A stretch of 64,000 nucleotides of DNA from NCBI GenBank assembly GCA_024803745.1, contig JANJXV010000024.1, positions 15,695,927-15,759,926 on the forward strand, written 5' to 3'. Positions 33,560 through 44,394 of the stretch are shown piece by piece; the stretch's first letter is position 1, and each line of letters starts with the position of its first letter. The notes beneath the pieces were generated by a model that ran no database searches, was not told where the DNA came from, and worked only from the letters and a program-made list of their open reading frames with translations. The DNA is from Megascapheus bottae (Eukaryota > Chordata > Mammalia > Rodentia > Geomyidae). Both the position numbers and the translations under genes were made by a program.

Positions 33560-34790
33560 GTCATCATTCTTGTATTGTTTGGATCTAATATCCACATATC
33601 AAGGAGACCATGTGCCTTTTATTCCTTTGGTCTTGACTTACCTCACTCAACATGATTCACTCTAGTTTCATCCACTTCCCATTATTTTATTTTGTCTGTT
33701 GGCTATGTAGAATTCCATTGTATGTATTTACTACATATTTTGTATCCATTCATCTGTAGTAAGACATCCAGGTTGTTTCCATAGCTTGGCTATTGAGATG
33801 AACTTGGCTGAGCAGGAGTCCTTATATCATATCCTAGGTTATGATGCTCAGGGTAGTTGCTCAGGAATGGTATAGTGGGATCATAGGGAAAGTCTATTCT
33901 CTCTATTTTCAGTCTTTTAAGAAACCTCCAAACTACTTTCTTCACACTCCTGCCAGCATTTGTTGTTGTCTGAGTTCAGAATATTGGGAATTCTGATTGG
34001 GGTAAGGTGGTTTTTATTTGCATTTCCTTTATGACCATGGATGATGACCATTTTCTCATGTTTCTTTGCCATTTTAATCTTTTCTTTTGATAAGTCTCTC
34101 TTTAGTTCCCTTGCGCATTTGGTGATTGGTTTGTGGGTTTGGGTGGGATTAGTTTCTTGAGTTCCCTGTAGATATTGGATATTAAGCATTTGTCTGATGT
34201 ATTATTGGTAAATATCTTCTCCCAGGTGGTTGGCTGTCTTTCTCCTTTAGTAGTTACGCTTTTATCTGTGCAGAAACTTTATTTTTAGGTAGTCCCATTT
34301 ATTGAGTTTCTCTCCAATCTGTTGTGACCCTGGGACTCTGTTCAGGAAATTTTTGCCAGTGTCTATGAGTTTCAGTGTCTCTCCTCCTCTATCCTGTAGC
34401 AGTTTCAGGGTTTCAGGTCCGTATTGAGGTCTTTGATCCATTTTGAGTTAATACTTATGCATGGTGATAGGTGGGATCAATTTTTAGTTTTCTGCATGTG
34501 GCTGCCCAGTTTTGCCAGCACCAATAATTGAATAGTCTGTCTTTGTTACATTGTGTATGTCTGGCTCCTTTGTTGAATATAAGTTGACTACAGGTATGTG
34601 GTTTTATTTCTGGATCTTCTACTCTGATCCATTGATCTTCTAATGTATTTTTGTGCCAATACCATGCTGTTTTTGTTATTATGGCTCTATAGAGTTTGAA
34701 GTGTGCATTGCTCTTTTTGCCTAGAATGCTTTGGCCATTCTAGGTCTTAGGTTGTTCCATATGAACCATTGGATTACACCTTGAGATTGT
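33560..34790 (-). mobile_element. Older L1 ORF2 fragment, antisense
   Basis: On the minus strand this is the C-terminal half of L1 ORF2 with many stops. Landmarks on this strand are GTAGAATTCCATTGTATG, ACATCCAGGTTGTTTCCATA, CTCCTGCCAGCATTTGTTGT, TCTGATTGGGGTAAGGTGG and ATTTTGAGTTAATACTTATG. It is more diverged than the copies at 13826 and 41136 and belongs to an older subfamily. No target-site duplication was found. Confidence 0.87.
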
Positions 34791-34794
34791 ATTT

Positions 34795-35465
34795 TTAATA
34801 TAAAATAGACACAATTTTTTTCCACTCACCTGTAAATACCATTCTTTATATTTAAAGAGCTGGTTATTCATCTTCTCAAATTACTTATCAGAGGTCAGGA
34901 CGATGAGGAAGTGTGTGCAGTCAAGGACAATGCTGCTTTCTTTGAAATAAAAATTAAAAGGCAGCCACAAAAGCTTAAATTTTTTTAATTTTAAAAACAA
35001 TTATTTTATTAGTTTTGTATCTACTATACTTCTTTTCATCCATGAGTGCGTAAGATGTCATTCACCGTATGGAGGGAGCAAGTGACTAGAACCCCAGAAC
35101 TGGTTACAAATGGACCTGGGTGATTCACTTTTAGATTCTTTGTGACTTTGGAGGAAGTGGATTTTACTTCTCAAATAAAATGGAGCGACATCCAAAGAAA
35201 GAAAAACCTCCTTTAGATATGAAGCACGTGTACACACACACACACAAAACACACATGTGTTTGCAAAAACAAAGATCATTTATCCTTTGATCTGCATGTC
35301 TGTTTGGATTTAATCTGACAGCAAAATCACTTGGGATTTATACCGAATAAATCTATGTTAACACTAATATTCTATGGACAAGGGTGGGGGATAACATTTT
35401 AAAAAGCTATATACATACCAATATGCTGATTTATCAATGTTAATTTTTTGTAACTGTATAGGAGA
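34795..35465. other. Unique intronic sequence
   Basis: No recognised element. It includes a short (CA)n at 35232-35254. Confidence 0.45.
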
Positions 35466-35468
35466 TTC

Positions 35469-35549
35469 CTTCTTTCTTTCCTTCCTTCCTTCCTTGCCTC
35501 CTTTTCCTTTCCTCTCATTTCCTTTCCTTTTTCTTTCTCTTTTTCATTT

Positions 35550-35614
<65 letters not shown>

Positions 35615-35663
35615 TTCTCCTCCCCACCTTCTTTTCTTACCTTTTCTTTTCTTTCTTCCAGGC
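35469..35663. repeat. Pyrimidine tract and (CT)n microsatellite
   Basis: TTCCTTCC-type repeats followed by about 33 CT units at 35552-35611, ending at the SINE tail. The opposite strand is (AG)n, which gives an artefactual Arg-Glu repeat frame. Confidence 0.95.
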
Positions 35664-35828
35664 CTAGGGCTTGAATCACTGCCCTTGGGTTTTCTCAAAA
35701 CTAGTGCTCTATCATTTGAACCACGGCACCATTTCTGGCTTTTTCTGTGATTGTGGTTGAGAGAAATGGAACCCAGGGTTTTGTGCATGCTATGCAAGCA
35801 CTCTACCAGTAGGCCATGCTTCCAGCCC
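35660..35828 (-). repeat. ID-like SINE, antisense
   Basis: CCAGGCCTAGGGCTTGAATC, CCACGGCACCATTTCTGGCT, ATGCTATGCAAGCACTCTAC, GTAGGCCATGCTTCCAGCCC. Its purine tail has become the adjoining (CT)n/(AG)n microsatellite. Confidence 0.9.
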
Positions 35829-35840
35829 TTCATTTCTTTT
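35827..35840. repeat. Target-site duplication of the UBLCP1 retrocopy, left
   Basis: CCTTCATTTCTTTT, same as 38723-38736. It overlaps the poly-T end of the retrocopy. Confidence 0.88.
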
Positions 35841-36647
35841 TTTTTTCGTTTTATGAAAAGATATTATTTACACCACTGAAATAGTCCCATAAGAACAACA
35901 TACACCGTATTTATTTAAAAAGATCAATTCCTTTCAAATACAGAAACTGTAGAAAGCAATACTGTCAACACAAAACAGTGGTCACATTATATATCTTCAA
36001 GCTTAAGCATTGCAAATAACATATATATATGTATATATATATTTAATCTTGTGGCTAGATATGTTCACTGAAACAGTGTTAGCATTTACACAAGATATAG
36101 CAGGGAATAGGACAAAACTGTGTTCATGATTCTCAGAACTGAATTGGTGCTAGGCCGCCTTCATTTATGACAATGGCATAAATGGCAGAGTGGGTCCACT
36201 CAACTACCAAAGAGAAACGCAGGCCTGGGCCTTAACTGTGTTCTTCAATCTTGTTTTCTATTCCTTTGCCACGGCGCTGTGTCAGGACGGACACGCTCCA
36301 GTTCTACTTCAAGAACACTGGCAGAATGAAGACCAGACTGAGACAGTTCAGAATACAGGGAGGAACTGGCAGACTCCACAACAGAGGTTCTGCCCATGAC
36401 AAAGGAATAAAAAGTTTTGGCAATTTTAAGGTTACCAAACTGTAGTTATTCAGTCTTTTTTCCTTCTGATTTTAAGGGGCAACACACTAGTTCCCAGATG
36501 GGTTCCGTTAGATCTTGGCAGCTGAGGACACAGTGAGACAAAAAACACAAGACATGACTTGTTTCCAAAATTACAAAATGATGCTGTTGAGTACTCAGTT
36601 CTCTCCCATTTTCTTTTTCAACTTTTCTTTTTATTTCCCCCCTTTTG

Positions 36648-36669
36648 GGGTGGTGGTGGTGGTGGTGGA
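36648..36669. repeat. Short (GGT)n in the retrocopy 3' UTR
   Basis: Six to seven GGT/TGG units; the other strand reads as a false His6 run in a 136-codon frame. Confidence 0.85.
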
Positions 36670-36925
36670 AAAACACCTCAATAAATGCTGGAGAAAATAC
36701 CATTTTTTCAAGAGTAACAATGTATTCATACCTGAGGAAAAAAGAATTTCTCAGCAAATTGCTATGATCTTCAAAAAATATAAAATTAAATTTACAAAAA
36801 ACTGGAAGACCAAAGAAAAGCAGTCTGGCATTTACTTCAGTGTCCAGCACTATCATAATTTCTAGCAGAAAAGCAAAAGTTCATGGGTCTCAAGCATCTT
36901 CACTAACTGCCAGTAAAACTTGTAA

Positions 36926-37882
36926 CTACTGTCCTTGCTTCTTTGACAGATACCTTTCCCAGTATTTGTGATTTAGCTCCAAAAAGTCATTAATTTTGCT
37001 ATTTCCTTGAGGTACTGAGTTAATTTTAAAAGTTCTTTGTCTTTATCTCGATTAAGGTGTGCTTTCATAAAAGGTCTTATCTTTAGTCCATTCTGGGGAT
37101 TCATTAGAAAATTTCTTCCTATATCATCAAACATAATGGTGGGTCTTTTTTGCTGTAGTTACTCAGAAAACTTTCCCCATATAACACCTAGAGGCTTTAC
37201 ATCTATGAGGCCTTTCCGTGGAGTGTGCACTGTTATCATAGCCGCACTGTCCAACATGAAGGTGGTCTTATAATTTGCGTTTGTACTCACTCCCAGCTCT
37301 TTCATTTTAGCTCATTCTACTTCATATTTGTTGCAGACCAAATAACAATGTCATAATCTTCATATGCAGATGTTAGAAATTCATGAAGATAAGGCCTCAT
37401 TAATTCTACCCCAGTCTCTGCACAAGACCTATGATCAAATAACGTATAATCAACATCTAGTACTAGAAGCTTTTTGCCTTCCCTGGGAGGATTCAGTATT
37501 TCCACTTTGTATTCTTTGACTCTGCGAGAAATTTTCAGTAGGTTTTCTTCTCTATTTTCTACCTCGACTACTTCATCTTTGATATCAAAGTCATTGACCA
37601 CATCATCATTGTCCGGGGGTGGGCCTAAGACATCTACCAAGCTCTCCTCACGAGTTCCCATCATCATGATTTTAGTATTTGGTTTCAGTTTGAGAGCTCC
37701 AAGCTTAACATCATTTTCTGCAGGTTTGCCTTTAACCTTGAGTCCAAGTAACTTTTGGCGTTCCGGCAGTACTCAAGTGAGGGTCTTGAGGAACTGCTTG
37801 AGGTCCAGCACAGTATCATCTTCTGAAAGGGTGGTCACTGCATACTCCTGTCCACCCATTTTACGATGATTGGGAGAGCCAT
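36926..37882 (-). pseudogene. UBLCP1: Coding remnant of the UBLCP1 retrocopy
   Basis: ATG at 37882-37880 (ATGGCTCTCCCAATCATC) to TAG at 36928-36926 (AAGCAAGGACAGTAG). The ubiquitin-like part lies at 37880-37640 and the HAD/FCP1-type phosphatase part from about 37500 downward. The 957-bp length equals the intact gene as I know it, yet it has premature stops at 37773 and 37317 and frame slips, so the deletions and insertions largely cancel. No exon junction gap shows, as expected of a spliced mRNA copy. No protein can be made. Confidence 0.95.
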
Positions 37883-37976
37883 TCTTCAAGCATAGGAGGC
37901 AGTTCTGTTTATAACAAGCATACCTGGAGCGCGGCAGAACCAGAGGGCAGCAGCGAACGTAGAAGAAACCCGCCGC

Positions 37977-38679
37977 ATAGAATTCCATTGTGTACAAATA
38001 CCACTATTTGTTGATCCACTCATCAACTGAGGGACATCTAGGTTGGTTCCATATTTTTGCTATGGTGAATAATCAACAAGTTGTGGTATTTGTACACAAT
38101 GGAATTCTATGCTGCTGTCAGAAAAAACAACATCGCCCCTTTTGATAGGAAATGGAAAAAATCATTCAGTGAAGTAAGCCAGACTCAAAGGAAATTAGGT
38201 TCCTCTCATTTGTCATAATCAGTAGAAACCTTGGGCTCTACTAGCAGAGATCTGCAATAGAGCAAAACCTTGATACATAAGGCCATATAGTATATAGCTA
38301 ATTGAAAAGACCTCCAGGATATTGAAACAAAAGCCATATAACGAATGATTGTTGTCCTTAATGTACTATGTTATCTCTCATCTCTTTTGCTGTCCCTTGG
38401 TTATCTCATATTGTTACAGTATCTCACTTTGTTATCTGATATATTGGATTTATTTGTATTTGGTTATTTGAAATTGGATAGGGAAGGGGGGAAAACCACG
38501 ACCGGGGTGGGAGGGGGTGAGGGTGGGGATGGAGGGGAGGGTAATGGGGACCAAGACATGTGAAAGGGTATCAATATATGTGAATTAATGCACCTTCTAT
38601 CTGGCAAATATCATGTAACCCTTTTATTAATTACAATAAAAAATAAAAGAAAGGGGATAGAACAATAAAAAAAAAAAGA
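37977..38679. mobile_element. 5'-inverted (twin-primed) L1 inside the UBLCP1 retrocopy
   Basis: The part from 38071 to 38664 is L1 in + orientation: GAATTCTATGCTGCTGTC (ORF2 end), G-rich 3' UTR, CACCTTCTATCTGGCAAATA, then A-rich tails. The part from 37977 to 38070 is the preceding L1 sequence in minus orientation (ATAGAATTCCATTGTG to TATGGTGAAT), the signature of twin priming. About 45 bp occur in both arms and form an inverted repeat. AAGAAACCCGCCGC (37963-37976) and AAGAAACCCACTGC (38680-38693) flank it. The two mismatches are both CpG-to-CA/TG changes. Confidence 0.93.
38481..38551 (+). other. G-run cluster in the L1 3' UTR, potential G-quadruplex
   Basis: Repeated GGG/GGGG/GGGGG runs with 1-5 base gaps (GGGGTGGGAGGGGG, GAGGGTGGGGATGGAGGGGA). 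The same tract appears as C-runs in antisense copies at 13941-13975, 26488-26528 and 41246-41299. The sequence pattern fits G-quadruplex formation; folding is not shown. Confidence 0.7.
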
Positions 38680-38722
38680 AAGAAACCCACTGCAAGTGGA
38701 ACCCACGAGGCAACTGGAAAAT

Positions 38723-38736
38723 CCTTCATTTCTTTT
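38723..38736. repeat. Target-site duplication of the UBLCP1 retrocopy, right
   Basis: CCTTCATTTCTTTT, same as 35827-35840. Confidence 0.88.
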
Positions 38737-38759
38737 ATGATGGAAATTTCCCAGGGTAA

Positions 38760-39910
38760 ATAGGGGCAGGATGGATTACCTTACACAGACTACTAGCTAC
38801 TACTAGTAGTACCAGACTACTACCACACTCTGAGAGAATAGTCTGCAGATCATCAGTATCACTTGGGAACTGGTTATAAATACAGATTCTACTGCTTTCC
38901 CTCTCATCTACTGATTGAATACCTATGCAGGGGGCACTAACAATCTTCTTTTGTTATTCTGAAATGATATACTCAGATTACAAGATACTGTCTTAAGGAA
39001 ATGCTAGTACCATTTCGAGAAACTCCAGCACATACTTCTGAAAGCTTGCTATGTTCTGTTGGTGACATGACTAGCTCACATAATTTGTAAGCAAGGCTCT
39101 GGATATCATTTCAAAATCCATTGTCTTTACCTCTGTTGAACAGAAAGATTTTAAGGGTAATAGTTTTAAGGGAATGTTCTTGTGAGTTTTACAACTTAGT
39201 CTCCATGTGTTTGGGAAATAATGAGAGGTTAAAGCAGTCAAGTTTGTACCAAGAATAGTAAAACATAGTATAAAATTGGTACTGAGTTCTAGTGCCTGTT
39301 ATCCTTGCACTTTCCTTTATTCAGCTAGTGTCTTTTAAGTACTTCATTCATGTGAAATAACTGCTCCTCCTGTTCTTACAATAAATGATGCCTGTGCTGT
39401 TTCTCACGTTATAGTATCAAGGGAGGGATGAGATCCTACGTAGTCATTTATGAAATAAGGCTATATCTACCTTATTTAGTTAGTTCATTCTGGAATTTTA
39501 AATAATTTCATTTTTTTAAACTGTAGAATTTCTTCCATTTACACATAGGACTTAGGAAGGTTTATTTACCCATATAGTGGTGGTGAAGATGGTAGTAAAG
39601 TGGAGAAATAGGTACAGTAGTAGAAAGTTACTGATTTTGTGTCATTAGAGTAAGTAACAAGATTCTGCTTTTCCTGTGGCAGGGAGTTAACTATCATAGC
39701 TTCATTGTTACCTCAGCATTTGTCTTGTTGATATTGCCTGTATCTAATTCTAATCTCAACAACATAGCATTACATTATCTGTAATCACAGGAGGCTATGG
39801 TCTCACAGGTTATAAAATGGTTCATATGTGTAATTGTATTTCTGCAATGCTAATCATTAATTTTTAAAAAAAGTTTTATGATACCCAATCTGACAAAGTT
39901 TTGTTTACTA
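38760..39910. other. Unique intronic sequence
   Basis: No recognised repeat. It includes a 12-bp perfect palindrome ACTACTAGTAGT at about 38796-38811. Confidence 0.45.
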
Positions 39911-39914
39911 GCCA

Positions 39915-40108
39915 ATTGCATTGCTGGTTCAACCTGGGATTGAACTCAAGGCCTGTTTGCTCACCTGTCACTTACTAGCAATTTCAGCCCTGTTTTTTGC
40001 TTATTCCTTTGGAGACAGCGTCTCATGGGCTTTTCTGCTCAGGCTGGCTTTAAACCTTAATTCTGTGCTTGTCAGTAGTTACAATTACAGATATCATCCG
40101 GCTCTCAA
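39915..40108 (-). repeat. Diverged SINE, antisense
   Basis: AACCTGGGATTGAACTCAAG, AGACAGCGTCTCATGGGC, CAGGCTGGCTTTAAACCTTA, AATTACAGATATCATCCGGC. An old copy related to the 7SL-headed composite. Confidence 0.65.
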
Positions 40109-40109
40109 A

Positions 40110-41117
40110 TGTATTTCTAAGGACAAAAATAACTAGATTGCCTTTCATTACTTTCATTGCAATTATACCTTGGTGATTTGGCTTTATATTCTCTAACTTG
40201 AAATATTTACATATATTTTGGTGAATGCCTTGTGGCATAATTAGTAACTCTAAACTGATTAGAGAATGTAAAGTTATATTTAAGTGCTTATTATTTTTTA
40301 ATTACATTTACAAAGGTTAAGATATAGGTAGTTCAACCATCATAATCATCATTTAGAATATGTTTACTGTTTCCATGTCTGAGTGCTTTATTCATGTAAA
40401 TTAGCTGGCCCTCCTGGCATTCCTGCAAATTATGCCAGTATTATCTTATTCATGAAATATTTCCATTATAATTTTAGAGTTTTCTTTTTATTTTAGTCAA
40501 TCTGCATTGTGGTATAAAGGTGAAATGTTTAATACGTTTTAAACTAAATAAAGTAAATATCCTTAATAATACTGCTAGTACTAGAACTATTGAGGTGGCT
40601 TCCCAACTGACATTCAAAAATAAATTTACTTCCTTTGTACAGATTGAGTTCTTAGATTTTTCTTCTTACTCCCTCTTCAGCCTTTCTTTTTAATCTTAAA
40701 AAAATTGTTTTCACAGAGCGAAAACACCCATATACTAAACACATTGGTTAGGAAACAACCTACACTTCTCTAACTCTCTCTGATTACATATCATTGAATG
40801 TGGATGCAAGATGCTATCTCATAAACTATACACAAAAATGAATAGTCAATGGAATGTCTTTTATTTTTAAAGCAAATTAGATTTGTCTTTTTTTAAATCA
40901 CTGCTCTGAAGTGTCTAAGGAATCCTAGTTACTACTTCAGTTTGTGTACACTATTATTTCCTGTTGCTTTGCCATATGTTTCTTTTATTTGGTGTCTTAA
41001 GGAATCAAGCCTCTTTACAGTGGCTTTTGTACTAATATTGATCTGAATTTAGATATATGTCTTCTTTCCTCTTAATGTGTTCAACTTCTCAGTGAGTTTA
41101 GTTGTCCTGAAATTTAG
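40110..41117. other. Unique intronic sequence
   Basis: About 1 kb of AT-rich DNA without recognised elements. Confidence 0.45.
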
Positions 41118-41135
41118 CCTTAAAGTTAGTGTTTT

Positions 41136-42286
41136 TTTCATGTATTTTTTATTGTAATTAATAGAAGGGTTACATTATATTCACCAGATAGAAGATACAT
41201 TACTTCATATACATTGATACCCTTTCGCATGTCATGGTCCCCATTTCCTCCTCTCCCCCCCCAACCCCCCACCCTGCTCATGTTGTTTTCCCCCCTTTCC
41301 TATCCAATTTCAAATAACCAATCAAGCATATATACAATATATCAGATAACAAGGTGAAATACTATAACAATATGAGATAATCAAGGGACATCAAAAGAGA
41401 TGAGAGATAACAGTACATTAAAGACAACAATTACTCATTATATGGCTTTTGTATCAATATCCTGGGGGTCCTTTCATTTAGTGTCATACTATCTGGTATC
41501 TAGGTTTTGTTCTATTGTAAATTTCTGCTAGGAGAGCCCAAGGTTTCTGCTGATTATGACAAATGAGGGAAACCATTGAGCCTTTGTTCCTTTGAGTCTG
41601 GCTTAATTCACTTAATATGATTTTTTCCAAGTCTTTCCATTTCCTTACAAATGGGGAGATGTCGTTCTTTCTGACTGCAGCATAGAATTCCATTGTGTAT
41701 AAATACCGTATCTTGTTAATCCACTCATCAACTGAGGGGCATCTGGGTTGGTTCCATATCTTTGCTATGGTAAATAGTGCTGCAATGAACATCGTTGTGC
41801 TAGTGGATTTAGTATGTCCTTGTTTCTGGACCATTGGGTAAATGCCAAATAGTGCGATTGCTGGGTCATAGGGGAGTTCTATGTTTAGTCTTTTGAGGAA
41901 CTGCCATACTGCTTTCCATAGTGGTTGAATGAGTGACTCCCACCAACAGTGTAGTAGTGATCCCTCCTGGCCACATCCCCTCCAGCATCTGTTGTTATTA
42001 GATTTCTTGATCCTGGCCATTCTAACTGGGGTGAGGTGGAATCTTAGAGTTGTTGTGATTTGCATTTCTTTTATGGCAAGAGATGTCGAGCATTTCTTCA
42101 TGTGTCTATAGTCCATTTTTGTTTCTTCTTCAGAGAAGACTCTCTTTAAGTCTTTGTTCCATCTTTTAATGGGTTGGTTGTTTCTTTGGAAATTAGTTTT
42201 GGAGTGATTCAATCTTTTGAGCTGTTGATATATTTTAGATATGAGGCCTTTGTTCATTGTATGGTTAGTGAAAATCTTCTGCCACT
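41136..42286 (-). mobile_element. 5'-truncated L1, antisense, 1.15 kb, with target-site duplication
   Basis: On the minus strand an uninterrupted 257-codon frame (42257-41484) carries the ORF2 C-terminus: [57 protein letters not shown]. It is followed by the 3' UTR and poly(A) at 41131-41137. Compared with the copy at 13826 it lacks one codon and the cysteine after HCWWE (WES-LIQ instead of WDCKLIQ), a position normally part of the Cys-rich motif. Flanks CTTAAAGTTAGTGTTTT (41119-41135) and CTTAAAATTAGTGTTTT (42287-42303) are a 17-bp duplication with one mismatch. Confidence 0.96.
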
Positions 42287-42303
42287 CTTAAAATTAGTGT
42301 TTT

Positions 42304-43008
42304 AAGGTCTTCAGTAACTAGAGGATAATCATCTGAAGGATTTAAAAAAATAACTAATGGCATTAGAATGTATGGAGATGTCTGTATTTTGTTTTGTCAA
42401 TATTTCAAATTTAGCTACCTCAATATTTTAGTCCATTCCTGAGTATATTATTTTAATAGATGTGGTACTTTGAAACTGGAATATTGATTACCCCTTTTAA
42501 GGCAGCTCACTATCCTAAACACATTTTCTGTGCCTTCCCTAAAATCCCTGGTGACACATTTTTTGCCTGACAAAGGGGCATGGGAAGAAAATTAGCTAAT
42601 GAAATAGTTGTTCCAGACTAGTGCATAATTAGGAGCTTTGCAGAGCCTTTGGGGAAACTATAAAACTGGGAATGAATCGAAAGTATATAAGTTCTCTAAT
42701 GCTCTACTAAGTAAATGTTTAGTGGAAATAGATTTTTTTACTGAGAAAAGTATTGAAAGCAAAAACAGACCATAGTTTTATTTGCTTGTATTCAGTTTTA
42801 CTAAACATTCTGCATTGTTATTATTTTGCTTTAGTTATTTTTAGTTATGATTTTGCAATTTTGTCTTTCTTTTCCCTCCTGGCCAGCTTTGGACCTATAC
42901 GTACAGTTAAAGCTGGAATAAAAGACGTGCATCACCATATCACAGTTAGTGATTGAGATGGGGGGGTTTTTAAACTTTTTGTCCAAGCTTTCCTCACATT
43001 TAGATTCT
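42304..43008. other. Unique intronic sequence
   Basis: No firm repeat call. The 42870-42955 piece (CCAGCTTTGGACC, GGAATAAAAGACGTGCATCA) may be a decayed antisense SINE head. Confidence 0.4.
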
Positions 43009-43010
43009 TG

Positions 43011-43318
43011 GCTCCGTGTGGTAGCTCATGCCACTAATCTTGGGACTTAGAGTTTTGGGATTGAGGTTTAAGGGCAGACCAGTCCGATTGTGAGAATCTA
43101 CTCTCAAACCAGTAAAATCTGGGTATGGGGGCCTGTGTCTGTCATTTCAGCTATCTAAGAAGTGTAAATAGGAGGACTGTGGTTCAGCCGGTCGAGGATT
43201 AACATAAAACCTAAATGGGTTGGGGATATAGCTCACATGGTACAGTGCTGGCCTAGCATGTGTATGGTTCTGAGTTCATACCCCAGTACCACCAAAAAGC
43301 AAAAATAAAAGCAAACAA
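43011..43318 (+). repeat. B1-like head plus canonical ID, composite SINE, sense
   Basis: It starts CCGTGTGGTAGCTCATGCC with CCAGTCCGATTGTGAGAATC (7SL/B1-like). It ends with a canonical ID body: GGTTGGGGATATAGCTCACA, GGCCTAGCATGTGTATGG, CATACCCCAGTACCACCAAA. It is structurally different from the two common families here and clearly older. Confidence 0.75.
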
Positions 43319-43319
43319 A

Positions 43320-44180
43320 ACACCAGGTCATCCAGGTTTGTAATTCCAGAGCAGCTATGATTTAGAAGTCTAATCCTCTGTTCCCAGCTACAGCTTTACT
43401 TTTTGATCATTCTAATGGCTATTAAATACCTGTGTATAGTGCTTTGTAAAATGGTGTGATTTGAAGGCTGCTGTGGAGTTACTCCTTTAGTTAAGTATAA
43501 GGTTTGCAATGCTGACATTTTTTTCTTGTCCTTGGAGACTTATATGTGGATAAGTTCACTATCTAATTCTCTATCTCTCAAGCTTTTATAAGTATGAATC
43601 TCCTGAGGTACAGTTTTGCTAAGCTCTCAGATGATGCCAGTACTGCTTAGACCATACTTAGAGTAGCAATTCTGAAAGCATATTCTTGGAACAAGGTAAG
43701 TGATTTTCTTATTCCTGGGAAAGATATATGCACATGTCATTTTTGGTCTTTTTTTTTTTATAGAGGTATCTGTTTGGATCTCCTAAAGGTCTGTTTCTAT
43801 CTTCTTTTCCTAATTATTGCCCACTGCTTTTGTGCAGAAACTGTTGATGGGACATCATATTTTGGCCCTGAACTCAATCAAATTGTTAACGCTGTGTTTA
43901 TCAATGCTATTAGAAATATAATTAGCTTATTATATTTATTAACTATTAGATTTATGCCCCCATTCTTTATCTAGTTTGCCTGTTTTGCTTTACTCGAAAT
44001 GAGTGCTAAACTAGCAGCATCCTCAGGCATAGTAACTTTCCAGTGTTTCTATCCTGGCTGTCCTATGTTTAAAATAATCACACATAGTTTTAACATTTTA
44101 ACGTCATTTGTGATAAACTCTTATTTCTCTTTTTTTTCATGTTCATGTGTTGATGGCTTTAGTTTCGGGAATCTGCTCCC
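43320..44180. other. Unique intronic sequence
   Basis: No recognised repeat. Short open frames have no identifiable product. Confidence 0.45.
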
Positions 44181-44394
44181 CCCCCCCCCTTTTTTTTTTT
44201 TTTGCCAGTTTTGAGGCTTGAAGTCAGGGCCAGGGCACTGTTGTTGAGATTTCTCAAGGCAGCACTCTGCCACTTGAGCCTCAGCACCACTTCCAACTTT
44301 TTTCTATATATGTGGTACCAAGAAGTTAAACCCAGGCCTTCGTGCATGCTAGACAAGCACTCTACCAGTAGGCTAAACTCCCCACCCCTCGGGG
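44180..44394 (-). repeat. ID-like SINE, antisense
   Basis: C13/T15 tail at 44178-44203, GCCAGTTTTGAGGCTTGAAG, CCACTTGAGCCTCAGCACCA, GCATGCTAGACAAGCACTCT. Its A tail has become mixed A/G. Confidence 0.93.

Larger units (their letters stand above)
35837..38722 (-). pseudogene. UBLCP1: UBLCP1 processed pseudogene with an L1 inside its 5' UTR
   Basis: This is an intronless reverse-transcribed copy of the mRNA for ubiquitin-like domain-containing CTD phosphatase 1, a nuclear phosphatase acting on the proteasome. On the minus strand the order is 5' UTR (38722-38694 and 37976-37883), coding remnant (37882-36926, exactly the parent length of 318 codons plus stop), 3' UTR, and a poly(A) tail seen as T10 at 35837-35846. 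Recognisable segments include GGQEY-like start, [52 protein letters not shown] (with the catalytic DVDYT motif) and [15 protein letters not shown]. It is disabled by a one-base deletion near codon 10, a TGA at 37775-37773, a TAG at 37319-37317 and further small indels. CCTTCATTTCTTTT occurs at 35827-35840 and 38723-38736, the target-site duplication of the whole insertion. Confidence 0.96.

Noticed and set aside
35399..35833. 144-codon frame with a long Arg-Glu repeat
   Set aside because: Translation of an (AG)n microsatellite joined to an ID-like SINE; not a gene.
36190..36445. Overlapping + strand frames of 69 and 64 codons
   Set aside because: They are antisense to the 3' UTR of the UBLCP1 retrocopy and match no family I recognise.
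36446..36856. 136-codon minus-strand frame with a run of six histidines
   Set aside because: It lies in the 3' UTR of the UBLCP1 retrocopy; the His run is a (GGT)n simple repeat.
37317..37667. 116-codon frame with an intact DVDYT phosphatase motif, candidate functional UBLCP1-like gene
   Set aside because: It is part of an intronless copy with frameshifts and stops on both sides, a poly(A) end and target-site duplications.
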